Assembly: GCF_020010925.1 (NCBI RefSeq)
Contig: NZ_JAGJBZ010000001.1
Coordinates: forward strand, 3,389,001-3,453,000
Length of the DNA stretch: 64,000 nt
From: Streptomyces griseiscabiei
GTDB taxonomy: Bacteria > Actinomycetota > Actinomycetes > Streptomycetales > Streptomycetaceae
Direction of reading: 5' to 3'
The translations under genes and the position numbers were made by a program. Positions 31,948-39,242 of the stretch are shown here, in pieces. The first letter of the stretch is position 1, and every line of letters begins with the position of its first letter. The notes beneath the pieces were generated by a model. That model searched no databases, was not told the DNA's origin, and saw only the letters and a list, made by a program, of their open reading frames with translations.

Positions 31948-32089
31948 TGTCCAGAGATCGAATTCGGCGGAACCGACGTAGGTGCTCTAACCAACTGAGC
32001 TACACCGGCGTGTTGGTACCGGTGGCGGGACTCGAACCCGCGGCCTCCCCATTATAAGTGGAAGTAGGTCCTGCCTTCGCACCTGGACA
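31948..32089 (-). ncRNA. Y RNA (YrlA-like) copy 1 with permuted class I tRNA-like module
   Basis: 142 nt on the minus strand. Outer stem: perfect TGTCCAG (32089-32083) with CTGGACA (31954-31948). Inner stem: GGCAGGACC (32075-32067) with GGTTCCGCC (31974-31966), with an A-C mismatch at the same place as in copy 2. T arm GCGGG-TTCGAGT-CCCGC (32041-32025). Acceptor 3' strand CACCGGT (32024-32018) followed by ACCA, short loop, acceptor 5' strand GCCGGTG (32009-32003). D arm GCTC-AGTTGGTTA-GAGC (32000-31984) with the GG needed for D-T loop contact. A further small hairpin (TTCCA-CTTATAA-TGGGG) fills the anticodon side. A TAGAGT box ends exactly where a start at 32089 predicts. Encoded directly upstream of rsr. 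Confidence 0.85.
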
Positions 32090-32095
32090 GGCATC

Positions 32096-32101
32096 ACTCT
32101 A
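32096..32101 (-). promoter_or_regulatory. -10 box TAGAGT for the Y-RNA/rsr unit
   Basis: TAGAGT fits the TAGPuPuT form of streptomycete -10 boxes. Six nt downstream, the first base of the outer stem of Y RNA copy 1 is reached. No clear TTGAC -35 box is seen 17-18 nt upstream, so strength or sigma type is uncertain. Confidence 0.5.
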
Positions 32102-32134
32102 GGAGGCGTGCCACGGGACGGGCGAGCGAATTAA

Positions 32135-33616
32135 CTACCGCTTCTGCCGCTTCCACGGCCCCGTGATGGCGAGCAGGATTCCCGGGGTCTGGATATTGGC
32201 GTACAGGGTCCTGCCGTCGGGCGAGAAGGTGACGCCGGCGAACTCGCTGTATTCCGGCTCGTCGTCGGTGCCGATGTTGAGGTCGTTGCGGGCGATCGGG
32301 TACGTGCGACCGCTGTCGGTGGCGCCGAAGAGGTGCGAGACGCCCTCGCCGTCCTCGGCGAGGACGATGCCGCCGTACGGGGAGACCGTGATGTTGTCGG
32401 GGCCGTCGAGGGCGCCGTCGGCGGACGGGTCCGGGTTGACGCCGAGCAGGACCTTCAGGGTGAGGGTGCGGCGCTTGGGGTCGTAGAACCAGACCTGGCC
32501 GTCGTGCTGTTCGGGGCTCTCGTCACGGGCGTAGGAGGAGACGATGTACGCGCCGCCGTCGCCCCACCACATGCCCTCCAGTTTGCGGGCGCGGGTGATC
32601 TCGGTGTCGGTGAACTGCTTGCGCACGGCGACGGTCCTCGCGTCGCGGTCGGGGACGTCGAGCCAGTCGACCCCGTACACCGTGCCGATCCTCGTGGCGC
32701 GGGAGAGGTCGTCGACGAACCGGCCGCCGGAGTCGTAGCAGCGGGGCGCCTGCAGGACGCCCGCGTCGTCGGCGAGGGTACGGAACCTCCCGGGGCCGTG
32801 GGCGAATCCCTTGGGCGGGGTCCAGCGGAAGAAGAGGCCGTTGGGGGCCGCCGCGTCCTCGGTGAGGTAGGCGTGGCCGCGCCTGGGGTCGATGACGACG
32901 GCCTCGTGGTCGTAGCGGCCGAAGAACTTCAGCGGCTTCGGGGCGCGGTTGGCGCGGCGGTCGCAGGGGTCGACCTCGAAGACGTAGCCATGGTCCTTGG
33001 TCATGCCGTTGACGCCGGCCCGGTCGGAGTTCTCCTCGCAGGTGAGCCAGGTGTTCCAGGGGGTGCTGCCGCCCGCGCAGTTGGTGGAGGTGCCCGCGAT
33101 GCCGACCCACTCGGCGACGCGTCCGTCCGGCCGGACCTCGACGACGGTGCAGCCGCCGGCCGCGGCGGGGTCGTAGACGAGCCCCTCGGTGAGCGGCACC
33201 GGGAACTCCCAGTTGGCCCGGGGGCCCTTCAGTTCGTGGTTGTTGACGAGGAGGGTGGTGCCGCGGGGGCCGGGGAAGGCGGCGGTGCCGTCGTGCTTGC
33301 CGGGGGTGAACTCGCCCGACTCCAGCTTGGTCCTCCCGCTGTGCGCGATGATCCGGTACGTGAAGCCGGCGGGCAGCGCCAGGATGCCCCGGGGGTCGGG
33401 GACGAGCGGGCCGTAGCCGACGCCGGCGCGACGGTCCGCCCCGCGCGCGCTGCCGTCGCCGTCGTGGGCCGCGTCGTCACCGGCCGAGTCGGTGTCCGTG
33501 TCCGTCGACGCGAGGGCGTTCGGTGCGGTGGCGAGTGCGCCCACGCTGCCGGCCAGCGCGACACCGGCTCCGGTGACCGCGGATCGTCTGGCGAAGTCCC
33601 TGCGGGTGAGCGGCAT
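32135..33616 (-). CDS. PhoX-type phosphatase (DUF839), Tat-exported
   Basis: 493-residue secreted PhoX-family protein, a Ca/Fe-dependent alkaline phosphatase type. Twin-arginine signal: TRRDFARRSAVTGAGVALAG. After an Asp-rich stretch (about 40-60) the propeller has LLVNNHELKGPRANWEFPVPL, STPWNTWLTCEENSDRAG (Fe-ligand Cys), YVFEVDP, YDHEAVVIDPRRGHAYLTEDA, LDGPDNITVSPYGGIVLAEDG and FAGVTFSPDGRTLYANIQTPG. These blocks are typical of PhoX/DUF839. ATG 33616 was chosen because longer readings enter a repeat region. Stop lies 34 nt before the Y-RNA promoter. Phosphate control is possible but I see no clear PHO box. Confidence 0.9.
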   Translation of the reverse strand: MPLTRRDFARRSAVTGAGVALAGSVGALATAPNALASTDTDTDSAGDDAAHDGDGSARGADRRAGVGYGPLVPDPRGILALPAGFTYRIIAHSGRTKLESGEFTPGKHDGTAAFPGPRGTTLLVNNHELKGPRANWEFPVPLTEGLVYDPAAAGGCTVVEVRPDGRVAEWVGIAGTSTNCAGGSTPWNTWLTCEENSDRAGVNGMTKDHGYVFEVDPCDRRANRAPKPLKFFGRYDHEAVVIDPRRGHAYLTEDAAAPNGLFFRWTPPKGFAHGPGRFRTLADDAGVLQAPRCYDSGGRFVDDLSRATRIGTVYGVDWLDVPDRDARTVAVRKQFTDTEITRARKLEGMWWGDGGAYIVSSYARDESPEQHDGQVWFYDPKRRTLTLKVLLGVNPDPSADGALDGPDNITVSPYGGIVLAEDGEGVSHLFGATDSGRTYPIARNDLNIGTDDEPEYSEFAGVTFSPDGRTLYANIQTPGILLAITGPWKRQKR

Positions 33617-33747
33617 GCTGTCTCCTGCGTGGCGGGGGCTGACCGTGGGGGCGGACCCTGAGTTGTTCGCGCCATACGGTCGCGCTCCCGCCTGAACACC
33701 GCTTGAACACGCGGTGGCTCGGGGGTGCCTTGGCGTGGGCGGGTGGG

Positions 33748-33925
33748 GTGCGTTGCCGGGTGCGGGTCCGGTGGGGGCTGGTCGCGCAGTTCCCCGCGCC
33801 CCCGAAAGCCCAGGGCGCCGCCGACCGGCGGCGGGGCTGAAAAGCACGGGGCGCAGCCCCTGCTTTTCAGGGGCGCGGGGAACTGCGCGAGAAGCCCCAC
33901 CGGAGCCGCACCCGCCAACGAACCC
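33748..33925. repeat. 178-bp palindromic element with 55-bp imperfect arms
   Basis: Left arm about 33748-33802 and right arm 33870-33925 are near-perfect inverted copies containing the core GCGCAGTTCCCCGCGCCCC. Between them are two more hairpins: CGCCGCC-ga-..GGCGGCG (33816-33833) and CTGAAAAGCA...TGCTTTTCAG (33838-33870) enclosing GGGGC-GCA-GCCCC. It fills the space between PhoX and the 495-residue gene and follows the latter's stop codon. Single half-copies occur at 11161 and 60940. Looks like a paired dispersed extragenic palindrome; terminator or mobile (MITE-like) origin cannot be told apart here. Confidence 0.75.
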
Positions 33926-33960
33926 GCGCCCCCACCCCAATAGGCGCCCCCCTCAACCCA

Positions 33961-35448
33961 CTACGCCCCCGGCCCCTTCTGCGACCGCGCCTTGAACGCC
34001 GCCTTACGGGCCTCCTTCGCCACCCTCTTGTCGGGGTGGATCCTCCCCATCGCCTCCAGCACATCCGGCGTGGCAGGGTGATCCACCCGCCACGCCGCCG
34101 CGAAGAACGACCCGTGCTGCGCCGCGAGCCCCTCCACCAGCGCCCGCAGCTCCGCGGAGTTCCCCTCGGCCGCCAGCTGCGCGGCCACCGTGTCGATGGT
34201 CAGCCAGAAGACCATCGCCTCGGACGGCGCGGGCACATCGGCGGCACCCCGCTCAGTGAGCCACACCCGGGCGAGCCCGCCCAGTTCGGGATCGTCGAGC
34301 ACCTCGCGGAGCGCCGGCTCGGCCACCGCGCCCACCAGCGACAGCGCCTGCTGGCAGCGGAGCCGCCGCAGCGGGGCGCCCGCGTCGGAGCCGCGCGCCG
34401 CCGCGAGCAGCTCGCGCGCCGCGTCCAGCGACTCCCGGCGCGCGAGCCACTGCTCGGTCTCCGCCTGCGCCGCCGCCGGCGGGAACCCGGCGGTGCCGTC
34501 CAGCAGCGCGTCCGCGCCCTTGTCGACGAGGTCCCCGACCGCCGGCGCGGGCACGCCCGCCTCCTGGAGCCGGGCCCGCATGCCGTACAGCCCGAGCGGG
34601 GTGAGCCGGACCATGCCGTACCGGGTGACATCGGTGTCGTCGACCACCGGAGCGCCCGGCGCGCCCGGAGCCTCGGCGGCGGCCACCGCCTCCTCCGCGT
34701 CCGTCATCAGGGCCTCGTCCACGGGCTGGTACTCCACCAGCCCGACCGGCTCCAGCACGCGGAACTGGTCGTCGAGCCGCATCATCGCGTCCGAGACCTG
34801 TTCCAGGACGTCGTTGGTGGGCTCCCCCATGTCGTCCGGGACGATCATCGACGCGGCCAGCGCGGGCAGCGGCACCGGCCCGTCGGGGCCTTCCTCGCTG
34901 ACGGTGAGGAGGTAGAGGTTGCCGAGGACGCCGTCGAGGAAGTCCGCCTCGGCGTCGGGGTCCCAGTCCAGCTGGGAGAAGTCGATCTCGCCGCCGGAGT
35001 CCATGGCGTCGACCAGACCGTCGAGGTCGGGCACGCTGGCGTCGGCGAGCGCGGTCTCCAGGGCGGTGAGCCAGATGCCGAGCACGTCCTGCGGGCCACC
35101 GGAGGTGAGGAGCGCGAGTTCCTCGCCCGTGGCGACCGTCCCCGCCTCCTCGTCCACGATCTCGACGAGCCCCGTGTCCATGGCCACCCGCCACGCCTCA
35201 CTGGCCAGGGCCGCCGCGTCGTCACCGGCGCCGTCCGCGTCCGCGTCCGCGCCCACGAGCCCGAGCGCCTCTGCGGCGGCGGACAGTTGCTCGTCGGCGA
35301 GTTCACCCCCGGCGCCCACCCGTGTGTCCGGCCCGGCCCAGCGGGCGAGCCGCGCGGCGCGCGAGAGCAGCGGTGTGGCGAGCGCCTCCCGCGCCAGCTC
35401 GGCTTCGGGGAGGAGCCGCACCGGCGGCAGTGGCGAGCTGTCTGACAT
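33961..35448 (-). CDS. Large acidic protein of unknown function
   Basis: 495 residues; no signal peptide, membrane segment or motif I recognise. The first half is rich in Asp, Glu and Ala (ADADADGAGDDAAALASEAW, DLDGLVDAMDSGGEIDFSQLDWDPDAEADFLDG), the middle has winged-helix-like TRYGMVRLTPLGLYGMRARL, and the C terminus is basic (HPDKRVAKEARKAAFKARSQ). HEAT-like helical pairs are plausible in the last 150 residues (LRRLRCQQALSLVGAVAEPA, LEAMGRIHPDKRVAKEARKA). ATG 35448; the in-frame reading continues upstream to 36021 but crosses the divergent nuclease gene. Streptomycetes often carry such conserved hypothetical proteins. Confidence 0.8.
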   Translation of the reverse strand: MSDSSPLPPVRLLPEAELAREALATPLLSRAARLARWAGPDTRVGAGGELADEQLSAAAEALGLVGADADADGAGDDAAALASEAWRVAMDTGLVEIVDEEAGTVATGEELALLTSGGPQDVLGIWLTALETALADASVPDLDGLVDAMDSGGEIDFSQLDWDPDAEADFLDGVLGNLYLLTVSEEGPDGPVPLPALAASMIVPDDMGEPTNDVLEQVSDAMMRLDDQFRVLEPVGLVEYQPVDEALMTDAEEAVAAAEAPGAPGAPVVDDTDVTRYGMVRLTPLGLYGMRARLQEAGVPAPAVGDLVDKGADALLDGTAGFPPAAAQAETEQWLARRESLDAARELLAAARGSDAGAPLRRLRCQQALSLVGAVAEPALREVLDDPELGGLARVWLTERGAADVPAPSEAMVFWLTIDTVAAQLAAEGNSAELRALVEGLAAQHGSFFAAAWRVDHPATPDVLEAMGRIHPDKRVAKEARKAAFKARSQKGPGA

Positions 35449-35824
35449 CGGCGGGGATCTCCTCGGAGCGAGCGGTGACGAGCGACGCGGGCGGTCCCTG
35501 GCCGGGGCGCCCGTGAGCGATACGCGTACGAGTACGCAGCCGCTCAGCCTAGACGGATTTGGACCCATGCCGCCCGGTTCATGTACCTGCCAGGAGTCGG
35601 GTGTGGCTGAAACCTTGACAACTGGCCTGAGCAGGCAGGAGATTGACGCGCGTAGAAACTCGCGGGTAGCCCTGGGGTGATTCCGGGGCCGTCCACCGCC
35701 ACGACCATCGGCGCCCATCCGGGTTCTACGCGCGTCGCACCGCCCCACCGGTCGCAGGCCACCCACGTTCCGCCCCTCGTCCGCTCTCGTCCCGGCGCCC
35801 ACGTACGCCCCCGGAGGGATCCCC
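35449..35824. promoter_or_regulatory. Divergent intergenic region with 13-bp inverted repeat
   Basis: 376 nt without a gene. GACGCGCGTAGAA (35645-35657) recurs exactly inverted at 35724-35736. TTGACG (35644-35649), an 18-nt spacer and TAGCCC (35668-35673) may form the nuclease promoter, the left repeat lying in its spacer. An alternative -35 TTGACA lies at 35617-35622. The right repeat falls in the nuclease leader. Confidence 0.45.
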
Positions 35825-37648
35825 TTGCCGAGCAAGAGAACCGCGCGCATCGGCGCGCTGACCGTCGCCACCATCTGCTCCACCGTGTCCGCCGTGGTCC
35901 TGACCTCGCCCGCAGAGGCGGACTCCATCCGCATCCACGACATCCAGGGCACCACCCGGACGTCCCCGCTCGTCGGCCAGCAGGTCGCCGGGGTGCAGGG
36001 CATCGTCACCGGCGTGCGCACCTACGGTTCGCGCGGCTTCTGGATCCAGGACCCCCAGGCGGACACCAACCCCGCCACGAGCGAGGGTGTCTTCGTCTTC
36101 ACCAGCTCCCGGCCGACGGTCTCGGTGGGCGACGCGGTGACGGTCGCGGGCACGGTCGGCGAGTTCATACCGGGCGGCACTTCGTCCGGAAACCAGTCTG
36201 TGACGCAGATCTCCCGCCCGACGATCACGGTCGTCTCCACGGGCAACGCCGTCCCGGCCGCGACCGTCATCGACCACAAGTCCGTGCCGAAGAAGTACGC
36301 CCCGGTCGGTGACCCGGCCGCCGCCGGCTCGGTCAACGGCCTCACGCTCGCCCCGGACACGTACGCCCTGGACTACTACGAGTCCCTGGAGGGCATGAAC
36401 GTCCAGGTCGCCGACACCCGCGTGGTCGGCGCCACCGACCCGTTCACCGAGCTGTGGGTCACGGTGAAGCCCCGGGAGAACGACAGCCGCCGCGGCGGCA
36501 CGGTCTACGACTCCTACACCTCGCAGAACACCGGCCGGATCCAGATCCAGTCCCTCGGCGCGGTCGCCGACTTCCCGAAGGCGAACGTCGGCGACACCCT
36601 GGAGGGCACCACGGCCGGTCCGCTGGACTACAACCAGTTCGGCGGCTACACCCTCGTCGCCAACCAGCTCGGCACCCTGAAGCAGGGCGGTCTGGAGCGC
36701 GAGACGACCCAGAAGCAGGAGCGCGGCGAGCTGGCCGTGGCGACCTACAACGTCGAGAACCTGGACCCCTCGGACGCCTCCTTCGCGGACCACGCGGCGG
36801 CGATCGTGCACAACCTGCAGTCGCCCGACATCGTGGCCCTGGAGGAGATCCAGGACAACAACGGCGCCACCAACGACGGTACGGTCGCCGCCGACCGGAC
36901 GGTGAAGAAGCTGATCGACGCGATCACGGCGGCGGGCGGCCCGGCGTACGACTGGCGCTCCATCGACCCGGTGAACCTCGCGGACGGCGGTGAGCCCGGC
37001 GGCAACATCCGCCAGGTCTTCCTGTTCAACCCCGAGCGGGTCTCCTTCACCGACCGTGCGGGCGGCGACGCCACGACGGCCGTCGGCGTGACGCAGGAGG
37101 ACGGCGAGGCCCGGCTGACGGTCTCCCCCGGCCGTGTCGACCCGGCGAACGCCGCCTGGACGAACAGCCGCAAGCCGCTGGTCGGCGAATTCTCCTTCCG
37201 CGGCAAGTCCGTCTTCGTGATCGCGAACCACTTCGCGTCCAAGGGCGGCGACCAGGCGCTGCACTCGGAGTTCCAGCCGCCGAAGCGCTCCTCGGAGACC
37301 CAGCGCCACCTCCAGGCGACCGCCGTGAACGGCTTCGTGAAGCAGATCCTCGCGAAGGACAAGAAGGCGGCCGTCATCGCCCTCGGCGACATCAACGACT
37401 TCGAGTTCTCCGACACCACGGAGCTGCTGGAGGACGGCGGCGCCCTGTGGTCGGCGGTCAAGTCGCTGCCGAAGTACGAGCGCTACTCGTACGTCTTCCA
37501 GGGCAACACCCAGGTCCTCGACCAGATCCTGGTCAGCCGGTCGATCCGGCGCGCCGACGGATTCGCGTACGACAGTGTGCACACGAACGCGGAGTTCAAC
37601 GACCAGATCAGCGACCACGACCCGCAGGTGCTGCGCTTCGAGCCGTAG
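35825..37648 (+). CDS. Secreted endonuclease/exonuclease/phosphatase-family protein (ExeM/NucH-like)
   Basis: 607-residue extracellular nuclease-like protein. TTG start at 35825 is supported by GGAGGG 5-6 nt before it and by the signal peptide that follows (SKRTARIGALTVATICSTVS, cleavage near SPAEA). An N-terminal OB-like region (SIRIHDIQGTTRTSPLVGQQ, GVFVFTSSRPTVSVGDAVTV) covers 35-290. The catalytic EEP domain covers 300-605: VATYNVENLDP, PDIVALEEIQDNNG, VIANHFASKGGD, IALGDINDFEFS and ISDHDPQVL. These carry the metal and catalytic His/Asp residues of DNase I-like enzymes. Probably degrades extracellular DNA for nutrients; phosphodiester specificity untested. Confidence 0.9.
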   Translation: MPSKRTARIGALTVATICSTVSAVVLTSPAEADSIRIHDIQGTTRTSPLVGQQVAGVQGIVTGVRTYGSRGFWIQDPQADTNPATSEGVFVFTSSRPTVSVGDAVTVAGTVGEFIPGGTSSGNQSVTQISRPTITVVSTGNAVPAATVIDHKSVPKKYAPVGDPAAAGSVNGLTLAPDTYALDYYESLEGMNVQVADTRVVGATDPFTELWVTVKPRENDSRRGGTVYDSYTSQNTGRIQIQSLGAVADFPKANVGDTLEGTTAGPLDYNQFGGYTLVANQLGTLKQGGLERETTQKQERGELAVATYNVENLDPSDASFADHAAAIVHNLQSPDIVALEEIQDNNGATNDGTVAADRTVKKLIDAITAAGGPAYDWRSIDPVNLADGGEPGGNIRQVFLFNPERVSFTDRAGGDATTAVGVTQEDGEARLTVSPGRVDPANAAWTNSRKPLVGEFSFRGKSVFVIANHFASKGGDQALHSEFQPPKRSSETQRHLQATAVNGFVKQILAKDKKAAVIALGDINDFEFSDTTELLEDGGALWSAVKSLPKYERYSYVFQGNTQVLDQILVSRSIRRADGFAYDSVHTNAEFNDQISDHDPQVLRFEP

Positions 37649-37703
37649 CCGAAGCCGAAGCCGAAGCCGCTGCCCCTGCCGTCAGCGGCGACGACGGTCG
37701 TTC

Positions 37704-38447
37704 TCAGGGCTGGCTGAACACCCCGTTCAGCCAGCCCTGCCACGCGTTCTCGTCGGCCTTCGCGTCGGCGCCCGGCGCGAAGTCGTGGACGCTCATGCCG
37801 ACGCGGTGGCCCCAGTGGTTGCGGCCGAAGAAGCGGAGGAGGGCGTCGTCGGTGCGCAGACCGATGAAGTACGGGTTCCGGTAGTCGACGACGGCGTCGA
37901 GGAGCCGCCCGTCGGGGCCCTCGGCCTGGACGCGGGCCCCGGCGGCGGTGTCGTCCGCGAGGCCGAGCGCCCGCCCGACGACGGTGAGCGCGTCGGCGCC
38001 GCCGGCCGTCTCGGGCCCGTCGAAGGTGGCGAACGCGGTGACCGTACGGCCCGCGAAGCGCGTCAGATACTGGCGCAGGGTGTGCAGATAGAACTCGGTG
38101 TGCTTGGCGGCGCCGTCGTACTGGTTGTCCCAGTCGTCGACGAAGACACCACTGTGCACGTACCGCACCCAGGCCCGTCGGCCGTCGTCGCGCGGCTCGA
38201 TCGTGTAGTCGAGCTGGTTGGCGGTCTGCTCGGAGATCCCCTCGACGTCCTCGACGCGGTTGCTGTACCGGTGGGGCGGCTCCCAGGCGATGACCTCGGA
38301 GCCGAACGGCCCTCTGCCGCCGATCCTCGGCTCGGGCGTCTCCATCGGCCACAGCCACCCACCGGTCCCGGCGGTGACCGCCTCCCACACCTCCTCGGGC
38401 GTGGCATCGACCTCGAACTCCCGGGCGATCTCGAATTCCTTGGGCAT
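37704..38447 (-). CDS. SRPBCC/AHSA1-domain protein
   Basis: 247-residue protein with an Activator-of-Hsp90-ATPase-like START fold in its first 150 residues (MPKEFEIAREFEVDATPEEV, WEAVTAGTGGWLWPMETPEP, VSNRVEDVEGISEQ-like middle), followed by a second helix-grip-like region (AVVDYRNPYFIGLRTDDALL). It lies 20 nt after the ArsR-type gene on the same strand; such ArsR-SRPBCC pairs are common and the regulator normally controls its partner. Ligand unknown. Confidence 0.82.
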   Translation of the reverse strand: MPKEFEIAREFEVDATPEEVWEAVTAGTGGWLWPMETPEPRIGGRGPFGSEVIAWEPPHRYSNRVEDVEGISEQTANQLDYTIEPRDDGRRAWVRYVHSGVFVDDWDNQYDGAAKHTEFYLHTLRQYLTRFAGRTVTAFATFDGPETAGGADALTVVGRALGLADDTAAGARVQAEGPDGRLLDAVVDYRNPYFIGLRTDDALLRFFGRNHWGHRVGMSVHDFAPGADAKADENAWQGWLNGVFSQP

Positions 38448-38467
38448 GACGTTCTCCTCAACGGGTC

Positions 38468-39112
38468 TTACTGAGCGGGTGGTTCCGGCTGCACCGGGAG
38501 GGCGGACGGGTCGGGCTCGTCGGCGGGCCGCGGCTTGAGTGTCGGGTGGACGGCCACGACGATCCGGTGACCCCGGCCGCCCTGGGTGTCGGGGGCGTCG
38601 TACTTGCGGACGAGCGCGCTCACCCCGGCCGTCAGCTCCTGGACGAACGCGGCCCGGTCGGCGGCCGAGGCGAAGGTGACCTCGCCGTCGAGCGCGTAGG
38701 TCGCGAGGCGCTTGCGGGCCTTGGCCGCGCCGGTGATCAGCGATCCGACGTCCCGGACCAGCCGGGCCCCGAGCGCCAGCAGCCACCGCGCGGAGAGCTG
38801 GTCACGGAAACGGTCCGGATCCGGCTGCACGGCGGCGAGCGCGAGCGGTGAGATCACATACGACGCGGCGGTGGCGCGCATCAGCCGCTCGGTGACATTG
38901 CCCTTGCGGCGCTCCCCCGCCAGCTCGACCAGGCCGTGCTTCTCCAGCGCCTTCAGGTGGTAGTTCACCTTCTGCCTCGGCAGCCCGACCTTCCCGGCCA
39001 GCATGGCCGCGGACGCGGGCCCGGCCGCCAGCTCGGCGAGCAGCCGGGCGCGTATGGGGTCCAGCGAGACCGCCGCTGCCTCGGGGTCCTCGATCACGGT
39101 GACGTCCAACAT
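38468..39112 (-). CDS. ArsR-type winged-helix regulator
   Basis: 214 residues. The winged helix covers about 18-80 (DPIRARLLAELAAGPASAAM, LAGKVGLPRQKVNYHLKALE, KHGLVELAGERRKGNVTERL). No metal-binding Cys pair is seen, so it probably senses something other than metal or acts by protein contact. The C-terminal 120 residues are helical (FRDQLSARWLLALGARLVRD) with a Pro-rich end. First gene of a two-gene unit with the SRPBCC protein. A 10-bp inverted repeat in its upstream region is the likely operator. Confidence 0.85.
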   Translation of the reverse strand: MLDVTVIEDPEAAAVSLDPIRARLLAELAAGPASAAMLAGKVGLPRQKVNYHLKALEKHGLVELAGERRKGNVTERLMRATAASYVISPLALAAVQPDPDRFRDQLSARWLLALGARLVRDVGSLITGAAKARKRLATYALDGEVTFASAADRAAFVQELTAGVSALVRKYDAPDTQGGRGHRIVVAVHPTLKPRPADEPDPSALPVQPEPPAQ

Positions 39113-39125
39113 GACTCCACCGTCT

Positions 39126-39167
39126 CACCGAAAACTTTTTTTGTCCAGACGGTTCTAGTTTTCGGTG
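39126..39167. promoter_or_regulatory. Inverted repeat CACCGAAAAC...GTTTTCGGTG upstream of the ArsR gene
   Basis: Perfect 10-bp arms at 39126-39135 and 39158-39167, 22 nt apart, 14 nt upstream of the ATG. The spacing of about three helical turns centre to centre and the location suit autoregulation. It could also form a leader hairpin. Confidence 0.6.
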
Positions 39168-39242
39168 GTGGCCGGCACCGGCACCAGAACGGCACCGACA
39201 CCGACACCGGGAGTCGACCGGTGAACGGGACAGCCGCCGACC

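Noticed and set aside
31948..32041. Ordinary tRNA gene or pseudogene
   Set aside because: The T arm and acceptor 3' strand precede the acceptor 5' strand and D arm, the reverse of a tRNA gene. The flanking complementary stems and repetition in copy 2 argue against a broken tRNA.
32051..32056. TATAAT on the minus strand as a promoter -10 box
   Set aside because: It lies inside Y RNA copy 1, in an anticodon-loop-like hairpin. The TAGAGT at 32096 fits the RNA start better. It cannot be fully excluded as an internal promoter.
33961..36021. 686-residue version of the acidic hypothetical protein
   Set aside because: The added N terminus runs through the divergent nuclease gene start and lacks coding character; ATG 35448 is preferred.
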